A stretch of DNA of 35,740 nucleotides, taken from Rhodoplanes tepidamans. Its GTDB lineage: Bacteria > Pseudomonadota > Alphaproteobacteria > Rhizobiales > Xanthobacteraceae. Of this stretch, positions 8,322-15,974 are shown one piece after another (the stretch's first letter is position 1; each line of letters starts with the position of its first letter). Below the pieces are notes generated by a model, which ran no database searches, was not told the DNA's origin, and saw nothing but the letters and a program-made list of their open reading frames with translations. A program made the position numbers and the translations under genes. The stretch is from positions 1-35,740 of the forward strand of contig NZ_JAUSUJ010000041.1 in assembly GCF_030813915.1 (NCBI RefSeq). Direction: 5' to 3'.

Positions 8322-9062
8322 ATGTTCCGTGCCGCCTCGCTCGCCATCGCCCAGATGATGTCGCCGCCGTTCCGCTCGGTGCTGCTCAAGTCGGCCGGGC
8401 TCGCGCTGCTGCTGCTCGCCGTGCTGGTGGTCGGGCTCTATCAGCTGGTCGCCTGGCTGGGCGGCGAGGGCGGCACCTGGATCGAGACGTCGCTCGGCGC
8501 GGCCTGGCACAGCGCCGTGGTGGCACTGGGCTGGGTGCTGACGATCGCGCTCGGGGCCGGGCTGTTCGCCGGCGCGATCTTCCTGATGCCGTCGGTGACG
8601 TCGCTGGTGGCGAGCTTCTACGCCGACGACGTCGCCGCCGAGGTCGAGCGCGCGCACTACCCGGACGATCCGCCCGGCGTCGCCCCGCCGATCGGCTACG
8701 CGATCGTCGAGGGCCTGAAGACGGCGCTGCTGGCGCTGCTGATCTATCTGTGCGCGGTGCCGTTCCTGCTGATCGGCGGGCTCGGCGCCGTCGCCTTCTT
8801 CCTCGCCACGGCCTATCTGCTCGGCCGCGAGTACTTCCTCATCGCCGCGGTGCGCCAGCAGCCGATCGGCGACGCCAAGGCGCTGTGGCGCGACAACCGC
8901 ACCCGGGTCGTCACGGCGGGCCTGCTGGTCGCCGCCTTCGTGCTGATCCCGATCGTCAACTTCGCGACGCCGCTGTTCGCCACCGCCTTCATGGTGCACG
9001 TCCACAAGCGCCTCTTCGCCGAGCGGCGGCGCGAGCTGATCGAGATGCCGCACGAAGGCTGA
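8322..9062 (+). CDS. EI24/CysZ-like integral membrane protein
   Basis: A 246-aa membrane protein matching the EI24 (etoposide-induced 2.4)/CysZ family. CysZ members carry sulfate into the cell; other members have no assigned function. Hydrophobic segments are near residues 24-44, 66-90, 130-165 and 195-220. The cytoplasmic-type loop YADDVAAEVERAHYPDDPPG and the motif YLLGREYFLIAAVRQ are typical of alphaproteobacterial members. The open frame extends to 8085, but that part is Arg/Pro-rich. The ATG at 8322 starts MFRAASLAIAQM, the usual family start. No sulfur-assimilation genes lie nearby, so sulfate transport is not supported by context. It converges with the MetF-like gene, and their stops share a hairpin. 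Confidence 0.78.
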   Translation: MFRAASLAIAQMMSPPFRSVLLKSAGLALLLLAVLVVGLYQLVAWLGGEGGTWIETSLGAAWHSAVVALGWVLTIALGAGLFAGAIFLMPSVTSLVASFYADDVAAEVERAHYPDDPPGVAPPIGYAIVEGLKTALLALLIYLCAVPFLLIGGLGAVAFFLATAYLLGREYFLIAAVRQQPIGDAKALWRDNRTRVVTAGLLVAAFVLIPIVNFATPLFATAFMVHVHKRLFAERRRELIEMPHEG

Positions 9063-9080
9063 GCGCGGGCGCCCGCTCAG
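9059..9080. terminator. Hairpin joining two convergent stop codons
   Basis: CTGAGCG at 9059-9065 and CGCTCAG at 9074-9080 are exact inverse complements. The core between them is also self-complementary (GGGC/GCCC). The left TGA (9060-9062) is the stop of the EI24-type gene, and the right TCA (9077-9079) is the reversed stop of the MetF-like gene. It probably acts as a bidirectional transcript end. There is no T-run. Confidence 0.5.
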
Positions 9081-10030
9081 GGCGGCATCACCGCGAAACC
9101 GCCGCCGCCGTCGAGCGCGATGCGGCCGGCCGCCACGGCCGCGGCCCAGCGCACCGCCGCGGCGAGCCCGCCGAACGCATACAGATGCGGCGTCACCTCG
9201 CCGAACCCGCCGTCGCCGTCGGCGGCGCGCCGGCAGGCCGCGGCGACGCCGCGCACCACCCGGTCGGGCGCCGCCCTCCCCAGCATGTCGCGGGCGAGCC
9301 CGACATTGCGGGCGAGCCCCTGCGCCGAGGCCCGCACGCCGCAGATCTTCGCATAGCGCAGCAGCGCCGCCACCGAGGCCGGCCCGGCGAAGCCGACCCG
9401 GACCGGATGGTCGATGCCCTCGGCGCGCAGCCGCGCCAGCCAGCCGACGACCGGATCGGCCGCCACCGTGAACTGCGTCACGATGTGGGCGGCGAGTCCG
9501 GTCTCCCCGGCCGCCGCGAGCTTGGCGGCGAGCGCCCGCTCCAGCGCGATCGGCGCGAGGCGCGGATGGCCGTCCGGATAGCCGGCGATGCCGACCTCGC
9601 GGATGCCCAGGCTCTGCAGCAGGCCGCTCTCGATCAGCTCGACGGCGGCCCGGAACGGCCCGGCGGCCTCGCTCCGGTCGCCGCCGATCACCAGCACGCG
9701 CGACACGCCGGCGCGCTCGACCATGCGGCCGAGATGGTCGGAGAGCGCGGCGATGCTCGCGACGCTGCGCACCGCGAGATGCGGCACCGGCTCGAAGCCC
9801 GCCGCCCGCACCGCCTCGACGACGGCGCGCTGGTCGGCGAACGGCTTCGCCGGCAGCGCGCTCACATAGACCGGCGTGCCGGGGGCCGCGTGGGCGCGCA
9901 GCGCGCCGGCGTCGTCCGGCCCGAGCCGCGTCGTCTCGAATGTCGCCCGGGCCATGAAGGCGGCGATCGACACGATCGTCTCGTCCATCTCGCCGTCACG
10001 TCGCCGCAGCGCCGCCTGCATCTGCACCAT
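9077..10030 (-). CDS. MetF-like methylenetetrahydrofolate reductase family protein
   Basis: A 317-aa TIM-barrel protein of the methylenetetrahydrofolate reductase family, which reduces 5,10-methylene-THF to 5-methyl-THF with FAD. Aligning by eye with E. coli MetF, the key residues are present: Glu32 in TFETT (MetF Glu28), Asp118 in IGGDRSE (Asp120) and Gln186 in VTQF (Gln183). AGYPDGHPR and HLYAFGG also match MetF segments. The overall sequence is diverged and Ala-rich, and canonical FEFFPP is replaced by FETTRLG. AAGGA lies 6 bases before the ATG. It is 46 bp downstream of the methyltransferase gene on the same strand, so the pair may form a one-carbon unit. It could be a standard MetF or a specialised enzyme supplying a demethylation pathway. 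Confidence 0.8.
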   Translation of the reverse strand: MVQMQAALRRRDGEMDETIVSIAAFMARATFETTRLGPDDAGALRAHAAPGTPVYVSALPAKPFADQRAVVEAVRAAGFEPVPHLAVRSVASIAALSDHLGRMVERAGVSRVLVIGGDRSEAAGPFRAAVELIESGLLQSLGIREVGIAGYPDGHPRLAPIALERALAAKLAAAGETGLAAHIVTQFTVAADPVVGWLARLRAEGIDHPVRVGFAGPASVAALLRYAKICGVRASAQGLARNVGLARDMLGRAAPDRVVRGVAAACRRAADGDGGFGEVTPHLYAFGGLAAAVRWAAAVAAGRIALDGGGGFAVMPP

Positions 10031-10076
10031 GGCCTGTCCTTCTGGTCGCCGAAGCCCTTCCCGGACGTCGCCATCC

Positions 10077-11492
10077 TCACTGCCGCCGCCGCGAGATCAC
10101 GTAGGACTCGTCGTGGAACCAGAGTCCGCCGTGCTGCTGCAGCACCTCGCGGGTGGCGTCGAGATAGCGGCCGTCGGCGACCACGGCGGCGAGGCGGTCG
10201 TCCTCCACCTGGGCGACGTAGACGGCGGCATTCCAGGCGGCGAACAGGGTCGAGGTGCCGATCGTGTCGGCGAGCTCGCCCGGCAGGGCGTGCATGTCGT
10301 AGCGGAACAGGGCGCGGTTGTCGGCGAAGGCGTTGAACACGAGGTCGCGCCCCTCCGGCCCGAGCTCCTCCTTCACGGCGCGCAGGATGTCGTGGCGGTC
10401 GTGCACGAAGGGATCGTCGCCCGGCCACACCCGCTGGACGATCTCCTGGCCGGGATCGTGGCCATAGGAGTGGATCGCGATCAGCCGTCCGCCGGGCCCG
10501 AGCGCGCGGGCGAGCGGCACGATCACGCGCCGCGCCTTGAAGGCGAGGGGCGCGCGCGCCCGGTAGGGCTGCGAAGCGATCACGAGGTCGTAGTCGGCGG
10601 CCGCCTCGCCGGGCCGCGGAATCACCCGGTCGAGCAGGAAGCGGTGGTCTTCGCGATAGATCACCAGCACGACCGGCCGGTCGAAGGCGGGCGTGCCGGT
10701 GCGCGGATCGATGCCGGCGTTCCAGTTCTCGGCCAGGAACGGCTCGAGGCCGGCGATCTGCTCCTCGAACCGGTGGGCCGAGTTGCCGGCCAGCGCGAGC
10801 TCGTGCCAGACCAGCCGGCCGTCGAGCGCCGGCGTGCGGGCGCCGAGCCACGGGGCGTCCGCATAGGCGAGATTGGTCAGCACCAGCACCTGGGCTGGAT
10901 GCTCGAACAGACGATCGGGCATCTTCTGCAGCGTGAGCCGGACGTCCTCGAGGCTGATCTCCTTGCCGACCACGAAGAACGGCATGGTCGGGAAGCGGTC
11001 GTGCATGGCGCGCATCACCCGGGCCAGCACGGTGCCGTCGCCGACGCCGGCGTCGAACAGCCGCATGGCGGGCGGGCGCGGCGCGAGGCCGGCGAGCTCC
11101 AGCGCGACGCGCTGCGCGACCACGCGCTTCTCGCTGCACGTATGGACGAACAGCAGGTATTTCTGGCGGTTGTCGAAGAAGCGGAAGTGCCGCTGCGGGC
11201 TCGCCTCGCTCGGCACGGCGCGCGGCGGCAGCGGCATGCGGGCCACGGCGCCGTTGCCGCGCACGGTGCCGTTGGCGCGCAGCAGCAGGCCGGCGCGCAG
11301 GTCGGGCGGCACCCGGTTCGCCTGCATGAAGGAGCGGATGCGGTCGAGCGTCTCGGTGGTGATGCGGCCGCCGTTGCGCAGGCGCGCGGCGAGCTTGCCG
11401 TCGTTGACGGCGCGCCGGCCGAAGGTCGATTCGGCCAGCCCCGTCTCCCGGCAATAGGCGGAGATCTCCTGGAGCAGCTCCTGGGCGTTCAT
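10077..11492 (-). CDS. SAM-dependent methyltransferase with N-terminal HTH-like domain
   Basis: A 471-aa protein in two parts. Residues 1-60 (ELLQEISAYCRETGLAESTF, then RLRNGGRITTETLDRIRSF) resemble the lambda-repressor-like N-terminus of several alphaproteobacterial proteins. The rest looks like a class I methyltransferase. Motif I is probably RLFDAGVGDGTVL near residue 145, and YDLVIASQPYRA and RALGPGGRLIAIHSYGHDPG follow at the expected spacing. The frame is open to 11549, but GGAGG lies 8 bases before the ATG at 11492, which was chosen. The acceptor substrate is unknown. The MetF-like gene is directly downstream. The HTH suggests nucleic-acid binding or a purely structural role; neither is proven. 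Confidence 0.75.
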   Translation of the reverse strand: MNAQELLQEISAYCRETGLAESTFGRRAVNDGKLAARLRNGGRITTETLDRIRSFMQANRVPPDLRAGLLLRANGTVRGNGAVARMPLPPRAVPSEASPQRHFRFFDNRQKYLLFVHTCSEKRVVAQRVALELAGLAPRPPAMRLFDAGVGDGTVLARVMRAMHDRFPTMPFFVVGKEISLEDVRLTLQKMPDRLFEHPAQVLVLTNLAYADAPWLGARTPALDGRLVWHELALAGNSAHRFEEQIAGLEPFLAENWNAGIDPRTGTPAFDRPVVLVIYREDHRFLLDRVIPRPGEAAADYDLVIASQPYRARAPLAFKARRVIVPLARALGPGGRLIAIHSYGHDPGQEIVQRVWPGDDPFVHDRHDILRAVKEELGPEGRDLVFNAFADNRALFRYDMHALPGELADTIGTSTLFAAWNAAVYVAQVEDDRLAAVVADGRYLDATREVLQQHGGLWFHDESYVISRRRQ

Positions 11493-11770
11493 CGGCGCAT
11501 CCTCCGGGCCGCCGACCACGTCTGACGCGCGGATTTGCAGCCCTGACATATTCGACCGTCGCCGATTCGGTGGGTCAACCCCAAAGTGGCCCGGCGCAGC
11601 GGTGGGACGGCGGTGGGCGGATCACGTTCGCGTTGCCGGCGCCGGCGCGGGCGCCCGACGGGCCGCCGGCGCGGCAGCGCTGCTGCGCTGCGCAATTTCC
11701 GTCCCGCGACGAAATGGTTGCGCTTCGCGGCGCGGCGTCGGATAGGACGCCGCGTTCGCCGGAGGTCCCG

Positions 11771-12556
11771 ATGCCGCGCCTCGCCGCCAATCTCGCCTAT
11801 CTGTTCGCCGACCGTCCGCCGCTCGACCGCTTCGCCGCCGCCGCCGCGGTGGGCTTCCGGGCCGTCGAGCTGCAGTACCCTTACGACCAGGATCCGGCCG
11901 CCATGCGGGCCGAGATCGTCCGCAGCGATCTGATCATGCTGGGCGTCAACACGGCGCCGCTGCCCGACGCGCCGTCCGGCATCGCCGGAGTGCCGGGCCG
12001 CGAGGCGGAGTTCGCGGCGCTGTTCGAGCGGGCGCTGGCGCTCGCCGTGGCGCTCGGCGGCCGTGCGATCCACTGCCTCGCCGGCGTCGTCCCCGAGGCG
12101 CAGCGCGAGGCCGGCGAGGCGACCTTCGTGACAAACCTGAAGCACGCCGCCGACCGTGCCGCACCGCACGGTCTCACGGTCCTGATCGAGCCGCTCAACA
12201 CGGTCGACCGACCCGGCTATCTGCTCGACCGCGCCGAGCAGGCGGCCGCGATCCTGGCCCGCGTCGAGCGCGCCAACGTGAAGATGCAGTTCGACCTCTA
12301 TCACCAGCAGATCATGGGCGGCGACCTGCTGCGGCGGTTCGAGCGCCACCTGCCGCTGATCGGCCACGTCCAGATCGCCGCGGTGCCGAGCCGGGCCGAG
12401 CCCGACGAGGGCGAGGTGAACCACGCGGTCGTGCTCGCCGCCCTCGACCGGCTCGGCTACGCCGGCTTCGTCGGCTGCGAGTATCTGCCGCGCGGCCGCA
12501 CCGAGGACGGGCTCGGCTGGGCCGCCCCCTGGGGCATCGGCGTGCGCGTGTCCTGA
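11771..12556 (+). CDS. hyi: Hydroxypyruvate isomerase family protein
   Basis: A 261-aa sugar-isomerase-type TIM barrel, the length of E. coli Hyi, which converts hydroxypyruvate to tartronate semialdehyde. Two acidic residues at the family's catalytic positions are visible: Glu140 in LIEPLN and Glu237 in GCEYLPRG. FDLYHQQIMGGDL (174-186) and GHVQIAAVPSRAEPDEGEVN (198-217) are hallmark segments. GGAGG lies five bases before the ATG at 11771, so the longer open frame from 11570 was rejected. No gcl, glxR or allantoin genes are adjacent, and it appears monocistronic. Other members of the family act as sugar epimerases or isomerases, so the substrate is likely but not certain. Confidence 0.85.
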   Translation: MPRLAANLAYLFADRPPLDRFAAAAAVGFRAVELQYPYDQDPAAMRAEIVRSDLIMLGVNTAPLPDAPSGIAGVPGREAEFAALFERALALAVALGGRAIHCLAGVVPEAQREAGEATFVTNLKHAADRAAPHGLTVLIEPLNTVDRPGYLLDRAEQAAAILARVERANVKMQFDLYHQQIMGGDLLRRFERHLPLIGHVQIAAVPSRAEPDEGEVNHAVVLAALDRLGYAGFVGCEYLPRGRTEDGLGWAAPWGIGVRVS

Positions 12557-12692
12557 CCGCGCCGCACAACGCGTTTCGTCGCATTCGACGCGATTGTCGG
12601 CAATTCCTTAAAGACTTCTCAAGGGACGGGGCGCACGCTTTCCGTCCGGTCGATTCCGTCCGGATGACACAGCCAGGACGCGAGAGGGCATC

Positions 12693-12902
12693 ATGTTGAG
12701 CTCTCGCAAGACCCGCTTCCAGTGGAGCAAGCAGGACCGCGGCAGCGACGTGTCGCTCTTCCGATCCATGTCGCAGCGCTGGAAGCCGACCGTCCACCAC
12801 CACGATCCCGACCTGACCGACGCGATCAAGAGCCCGCCGCCGCCGACCGAGCCGCGGCCCGCGGAGACGCCGGGCTGGACGCCGTGGCTGTGGGTGGACT
12901 GA
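12693..12902 (+). CDS. Small hypothetical protein, 69 aa
   Basis: Not recognised. The 69-aa product is basic at the N-terminus (MLSSRKTRFQWSKQDRG), has a His/Asp patch (VHHHDPDLTD), a proline run (KSPPPPTEPRP) and a Trp-rich end (GWTPWLWVD). It has no membrane segment or signal peptide. Evidence for being real: GAGAGG lies 7 bases before the ATG, an AT-richer promoter-like stretch precedes it (12600-12625), and its stop codon sits in a hairpin shared with the convergent metallophosphoesterase gene. It is alone on its strand between hyi and that gene. Confidence 0.5.
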   Translation: MLSSRKTRFQWSKQDRGSDVSLFRSMSQRWKPTVHHHDPDLTDAIKSPPPPTEPRPAETPGWTPWLWVD

Positions 12903-12917
12903 GCGGCGCCGTCAGTC
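12897..12917. terminator. Hairpin joining two convergent stop codons
   Basis: GACTGA (12897-12902) pairs with TCAGTC (12912-12917), and CGGC/GCCG pairs inside (12904-12911). The TGA on the left ends the small 69-aa gene; the TCA on the right is the reversed stop of the metallophosphoesterase. The two genes are only 9 bp apart. It probably ends transcripts from both sides. No T-run is present. Confidence 0.45.
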
Positions 12918-13820
12918 GGGCGGCAGCAGGCGTTTTCGCGCGAGCTCGGTGATCGCCGTCGCCCCGGGAGCGAACCCGCGGGTCACCGCCTCGCAGGCGA
13001 AGGCGCCGGGCGCTCCGTCGATCCGGTAGAGATTGTAGGCGGCGGGCTGATGGTGCCCGTCCGGCGAGGCCGAGGCGGACGGCAGGCCGACGGCCGGGAT
13101 CCGCGACGACGGGCCGTCCAGCCAGGCGAGCGCATGGACGTGGTCGTGGCCGTGCAGAACCAGCTCGGCGCCGCGGCGCGCCAGCACGGCCCGGAACGCG
13201 TCGGCGTCGACCAGCCGCTTGGCCCGGCTCGCCGGCGTCCGGTAGGGCGGATGGTGCAGCATCACGACCCGGAACAGGCCCTCGTCGGCGAGCTGCGCCA
13301 GCCGCGCGTCGAGCCGGGCGAGCTGGTCCTGCCCGAGCAGGCCGGTCGCCAGGAAGGCCGGGGTCGGCACCGCGCTGGACAGGCCGACAAGCGCGACCGG
13401 CCCGCGCCGCCGCACATAGGGGAAGCGTGGATCGGTGTCGTTGCGGGCCTCGCGGTCGCCCTTCATCCAGGCGTCCCAGTGCCGGTCCCACTGGGCCATA
13501 GCGGTGCGCACATAGGCGTCGTGGTTGCCCGGGATGAAGCTGACGTCCTCGGGCGGGCCGAGCGCCGCCAGCCAGTCGCCGGTGGCGGCGAACTCGCCCG
13601 GCAGCGCGATGTTGACGAGGTCACCGGTCACGGCGGTGTGGTCGGGCTTCTGCGCCGCGAGGTCGGCGATCAGGTCGGACAGGATCTCGACCCGGTGATG
13701 GCGGCGCCGGTTGCGCCGCCAGTTGAGCCAGCCGACCACCCGCTTGGACAGGAGCTCGCGCAGCCGCGGGCGCGGCAGCGGGCCGATATGCGGGTCGGTG
13801 AGATGGGCCAGGACGTACAT
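12912..13820 (-). CDS. Calcineurin-like metallophosphoesterase
   Basis: A 302-aa cytoplasmic phosphoesterase with all the metal-binding motifs of the calcineurin-like superfamily: D9-x-H11 (LTDPHIG), GDLVN (66-70), GNHD (98-101), MLHHPP and GHDHVH. The layout and size resemble CpdA/Icc-type and related 3',5'-cyclic nucleotide phosphodiesterases, but substrate cannot be fixed from sequence. The ATG at 13820 follows directly on a strong hairpin and a promoter-like TGCTATAAG, so the gene probably has its own promoter rather than reading through from mbfA 54 bp upstream. It converges with the 69-aa gene. Confidence 0.88.
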   Translation of the reverse strand: MYVLAHLTDPHIGPLPRPRLRELLSKRVVGWLNWRRNRRRHHRVEILSDLIADLAAQKPDHTAVTGDLVNIALPGEFAATGDWLAALGPPEDVSFIPGNHDAYVRTAMAQWDRHWDAWMKGDREARNDTDPRFPYVRRRGPVALVGLSSAVPTPAFLATGLLGQDQLARLDARLAQLADEGLFRVVMLHHPPYRTPASRAKRLVDADAFRAVLARRGAELVLHGHDHVHALAWLDGPSSRIPAVGLPSASASPDGHHQPAAYNLYRIDGAPGAFACEAVTRGFAPGATAITELARKRLLPPD

Positions 13821-13848
13821 GCGGCGCCCTTATAGCAAAGGGCGCCGC
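13821..13848 (-). promoter_or_regulatory. Hairpin / extended -10 at the phosphoesterase start
   Basis: Read leftward, GCGGCGCCCTT (13848-13838) and AAGGGCGCCGC (13831-13821) form a perfect 11-bp stem with a 6-base loop, and the right arm abuts the ATG. The same DNA holds TGC-TATAAG (13837-13829), a near-consensus extended -10. If used, transcription would start at or near the ATG (leaderless). Otherwise the hairpin would end mbfA transcripts, or bury the only SD-like AAGGG. Confidence 0.45.
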
Positions 13849-13874
13849 GCCGTCATCCGCGGCGTCCGGCGCCG

Positions 13875-14831
13875 TCACGCGCTGCCGATCAGGATTCCGG
13901 CGAGGAACACCAGCACGCCGCCCAGCACCACCTGGAAGGTGGCGGAGAGGAACGGCGTGTCCATGTAGCGCCAGCGGATCCACGAGATCGCCGCGAGCTC
14001 CAGCACCACCACGGCGAAGGCCACCACGGTGGCGACCCAGAAATGCGGGATCAGGTAGGGCAGGGTGTGGCCGAGCCCGCCGAGCGTCGTCATCAGGCCG
14101 CAGACGCCGCCGCGCAGCCACGGCGAGCCGCGGCCGGTGAGCGAGCCGTCGTCGGACAGCGCCTCGGCGAAGCCCATCGAGATGCCGGCGCCGATCGACG
14201 CCGCCATGCCGACCAGGAAGGTCGCCCAGGTGTCGTGGGTCGCGAAGGCGGCGGCGAACAGCGGCGCCAGGGTCGACACCGAGCCGTCCATCAGGCCGGC
14301 GAGGCCGGGCTGGACGTATTGCAGCACGAACATGCGCCGCGCCGTGGCGTCCTCCTCGGCCCGCACGTCGGCGGTGAGCAGTTCGCCCTCCAGCCGCTCG
14401 GCCATGGCCTCGTGCCTGTCCTCGGCCTCGGCGAGCCGGTCGAGCAGCTGGCGGATCGAGGCGTCGCGGCTCGCCGCGGCGGCGCGGCGATAGAACCGCG
14501 CGATCTCGTACTCCATCGTCTCGGCGTATTTGCGGACCTCGTCGAGGCCGAGCGGCCGGACCAGCCACAGCGGCTTGTGGCGGACGAAGCCCTTCACGTC
14601 CTGGCGGCGGAGCAGCGGGATGTAGTCGCCGAACTTCTCGCGGTAGAGATCGAACAGCCAGCTGCGATGGCGGATCTCCTCGTCCGCCATGGCATCGAGC
14701 ACGGCGGCGGATTTGGGGTATTGTGCCCGCAGGCCCTCGGCGAAGCCGCGATAGATCCGGCTGTCCTCCTCCTCGGTGCTGATGGCGAGCGCGAGCACCT
14801 CCTGCTCGGTGAGGTCGGCGAAGCGTTTCAT
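13875..14831 (-). CDS. mbfA: Membrane-bound ferritin-like iron exporter MbfA
   Basis: A 318-aa two-domain protein. The N-terminal half is a ferritin-like (erythrin) four-helix domain with metal ligands in E52-x-x-H55 (EEIRH) and E137-x-x-H140 (EAEDRH), plus E20 and E107/E109. The C-terminal half is a VIT1/CCC1-like membrane domain with about three helices, including GLAGLMDGSVSTLAPLFAAA and the final LGGVLVFLAGILIGSA. In Bradyrhizobium and Agrobacterium, MbfA exports Fe2+ and protects against iron and peroxide stress, and its gene is controlled by Irr. GGAGG lies 8 bases before the ATG at 14831, and a perfect iron control element lies 23 bases upstream. The longer open frame to 15794 runs into radC antisense and is not coding. 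Confidence 0.94.
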   Translation of the reverse strand: MKRFADLTEQEVLALAISTEEEDSRIYRGFAEGLRAQYPKSAAVLDAMADEEIRHRSWLFDLYREKFGDYIPLLRRQDVKGFVRHKPLWLVRPLGLDEVRKYAETMEYEIARFYRRAAAASRDASIRQLLDRLAEAEDRHEAMAERLEGELLTADVRAEEDATARRMFVLQYVQPGLAGLMDGSVSTLAPLFAAAFATHDTWATFLVGMAASIGAGISMGFAEALSDDGSLTGRGSPWLRGGVCGLMTTLGGLGHTLPYLIPHFWVATVVAFAVVVLELAAISWIRWRYMDTPFLSATFQVVLGGVLVFLAGILIGSA

Positions 14832-14853
14832 GGGGGCTGCCTCCGCGGATTTC

Positions 14854-14870
14854 TTTAGAATAGTTCTAAA
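14854..14870 (-). promoter_or_regulatory. Iron control element (Irr box) of mbfA
   Basis: TTTAGAA-TAG-TTCTAAA matches the published ICE/Irr-box pattern TTTAGAA-N3-TTCTAAA at every fixed position. It lies 23 bp upstream of the mbfA start and overlaps a candidate -10 (TATTCT on the minus strand, 14857-14862). This position fits repression by Irr when iron is scarce and derepression when iron is plentiful. Irr binding is inferred from the motif. Confidence 0.88.
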
Positions 14871-15017
14871 GTAAAACGCGCCCGATGCAAGCGGGCCGGC
14901 CCCGCGGCGGCCGCGGGGCCGCCATGCCCACAACCATCCGGTGCAGGTCGATTGCCAACACGCCGACGAGTCGGCCATTCTGGACCGGCGGCGAGGTCGG
15001 CGGACCCGGTGTGGACC

Positions 15018-15743
15018 ATGGCGGACGACGAGCATTCCGGCGACCGGGTCGGGGTCGGGCTGGCGGAGGCGGGTCCCCATTACCACGGCCATCGCGACCG
15101 CCTGCGGGCCCGGTTCCGCGAGGCCGGCAGCGACGCCCTCACCGACTACGAGCTGCTCGAGCTGGTGTTGTTCCGGGCGCTGCCGCGCCGCGACGTGAAG
15201 CCGCTCGCCAAGGCGCTGGTCGCCCGCTTCGGGTCGTTCGCCGAGGCGATCGCGGCGCCGCCGCAGCGGCTGGCCGAGGTGCCCGGCCTCGGCGACGCCG
15301 CCGTCACCGAGCTCAAGATCGTCCAGGCCGCCGCCCAGCGCATCACCCGCGGCGAGGTCAAGCGCCGCACCGTGCTGTCGTCGTGGTCGGCCGTGCTGGA
15401 CTACTGCCGCACCACGATGGCGTTCGCCGACCGGGAGCAGTTCCGCGTCCTGTTCCTCGACAAGCGCAACCAGCTGATCGCCGACGAGGTGCAGCAGATC
15501 GGCACCGTCGACCACACGCCGGTCTATCCGCGCGAGGTGGTGAAGCGGGCCCTGGAGCTGTCCGCCACCGCCGTCATCCTGGTGCACAACCACCCGTCCG
15601 GCGACCCGACCCCGTCGCGCGCCGACATCCAGATGACCCAGGCGATCCTCGACGTGGCGAAGCCGCTGGGCATCGCCGTGCACGACCACATCATCGTCGG
15701 CAAGGACGGCCACGCGAGCTTCAAGGGCCTGCGGCTGATCTGA
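15018..15743 (+). CDS. radC: RadC-family JAB/MPN domain protein
   Basis: A 241-aa RadC (UPF0758) protein of normal length. Residues 25-110 hold the N-terminal helical region with a helix-hairpin-helix ([16 protein letters not shown], 85-100). The C-terminal JAB metal-binding motif [11 protein letters not shown] is intact at 190-200. Despite the name, a role in DNA repair is not established for the family; members are presumed metal-dependent hydrolases. The ATG at 15018 was chosen because the upstream in-frame part is shadowed by low-complexity Arg-rich sequence. It is divergent from mbfA (187 bp apart) and stands alone on its strand. Confidence 0.92.
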   Translation: MADDEHSGDRVGVGLAEAGPHYHGHRDRLRARFREAGSDALTDYELLELVLFRALPRRDVKPLAKALVARFGSFAEAIAAPPQRLAEVPGLGDAAVTELKIVQAAAQRITRGEVKRRTVLSSWSAVLDYCRTTMAFADREQFRVLFLDKRNQLIADEVQQIGTVDHTPVYPREVVKRALELSATAVILVHNHPSGDPTPSRADIQMTQAILDVAKPLGIAVHDHIIVGKDGHASFKGLRLI

Positions 15744-15939
15744 TCCGCCGACCGACGAGGCGACCGCGCGGGCCGGCCGGCGCGCTGGCGGCACCGATCT
15801 CCTCCACCCGACCGGAGTTTCTTCGGGAGCGCGGCTCCGGTGCGCCGCCTCGGCCTCGGCCGGTCACCGAAGGTCGCCGGCGATGCCCGTCCGGAGCCCT
15901 CCGGCCCCGCCTCCCGATCGCCGCCCGGGTGACACAGAA

Positions 15940-15968
15940 TTGACACGCCACTGGCATGCCAGTTAAAT
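15940..15968 (+). promoter_or_regulatory. Promoter and palindromic operator of the GntR operon
   Basis: A perfect -35 TTGACA (15940-15945) is followed after 17 bp by TTAAAT (15963-15968, four of six matches to TATAAT). The spacer holds a perfect 14-bp palindrome, ACTGGCATGCCAGT (15950-15963). An operator there would block RNA polymerase, as expected for autorepression by the GntR regulator. The start codon at 15975 lies about 7 bases after the -10, so the transcript may be leaderless. Confidence 0.65.
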
Positions 15969-15974
15969 CCCATC

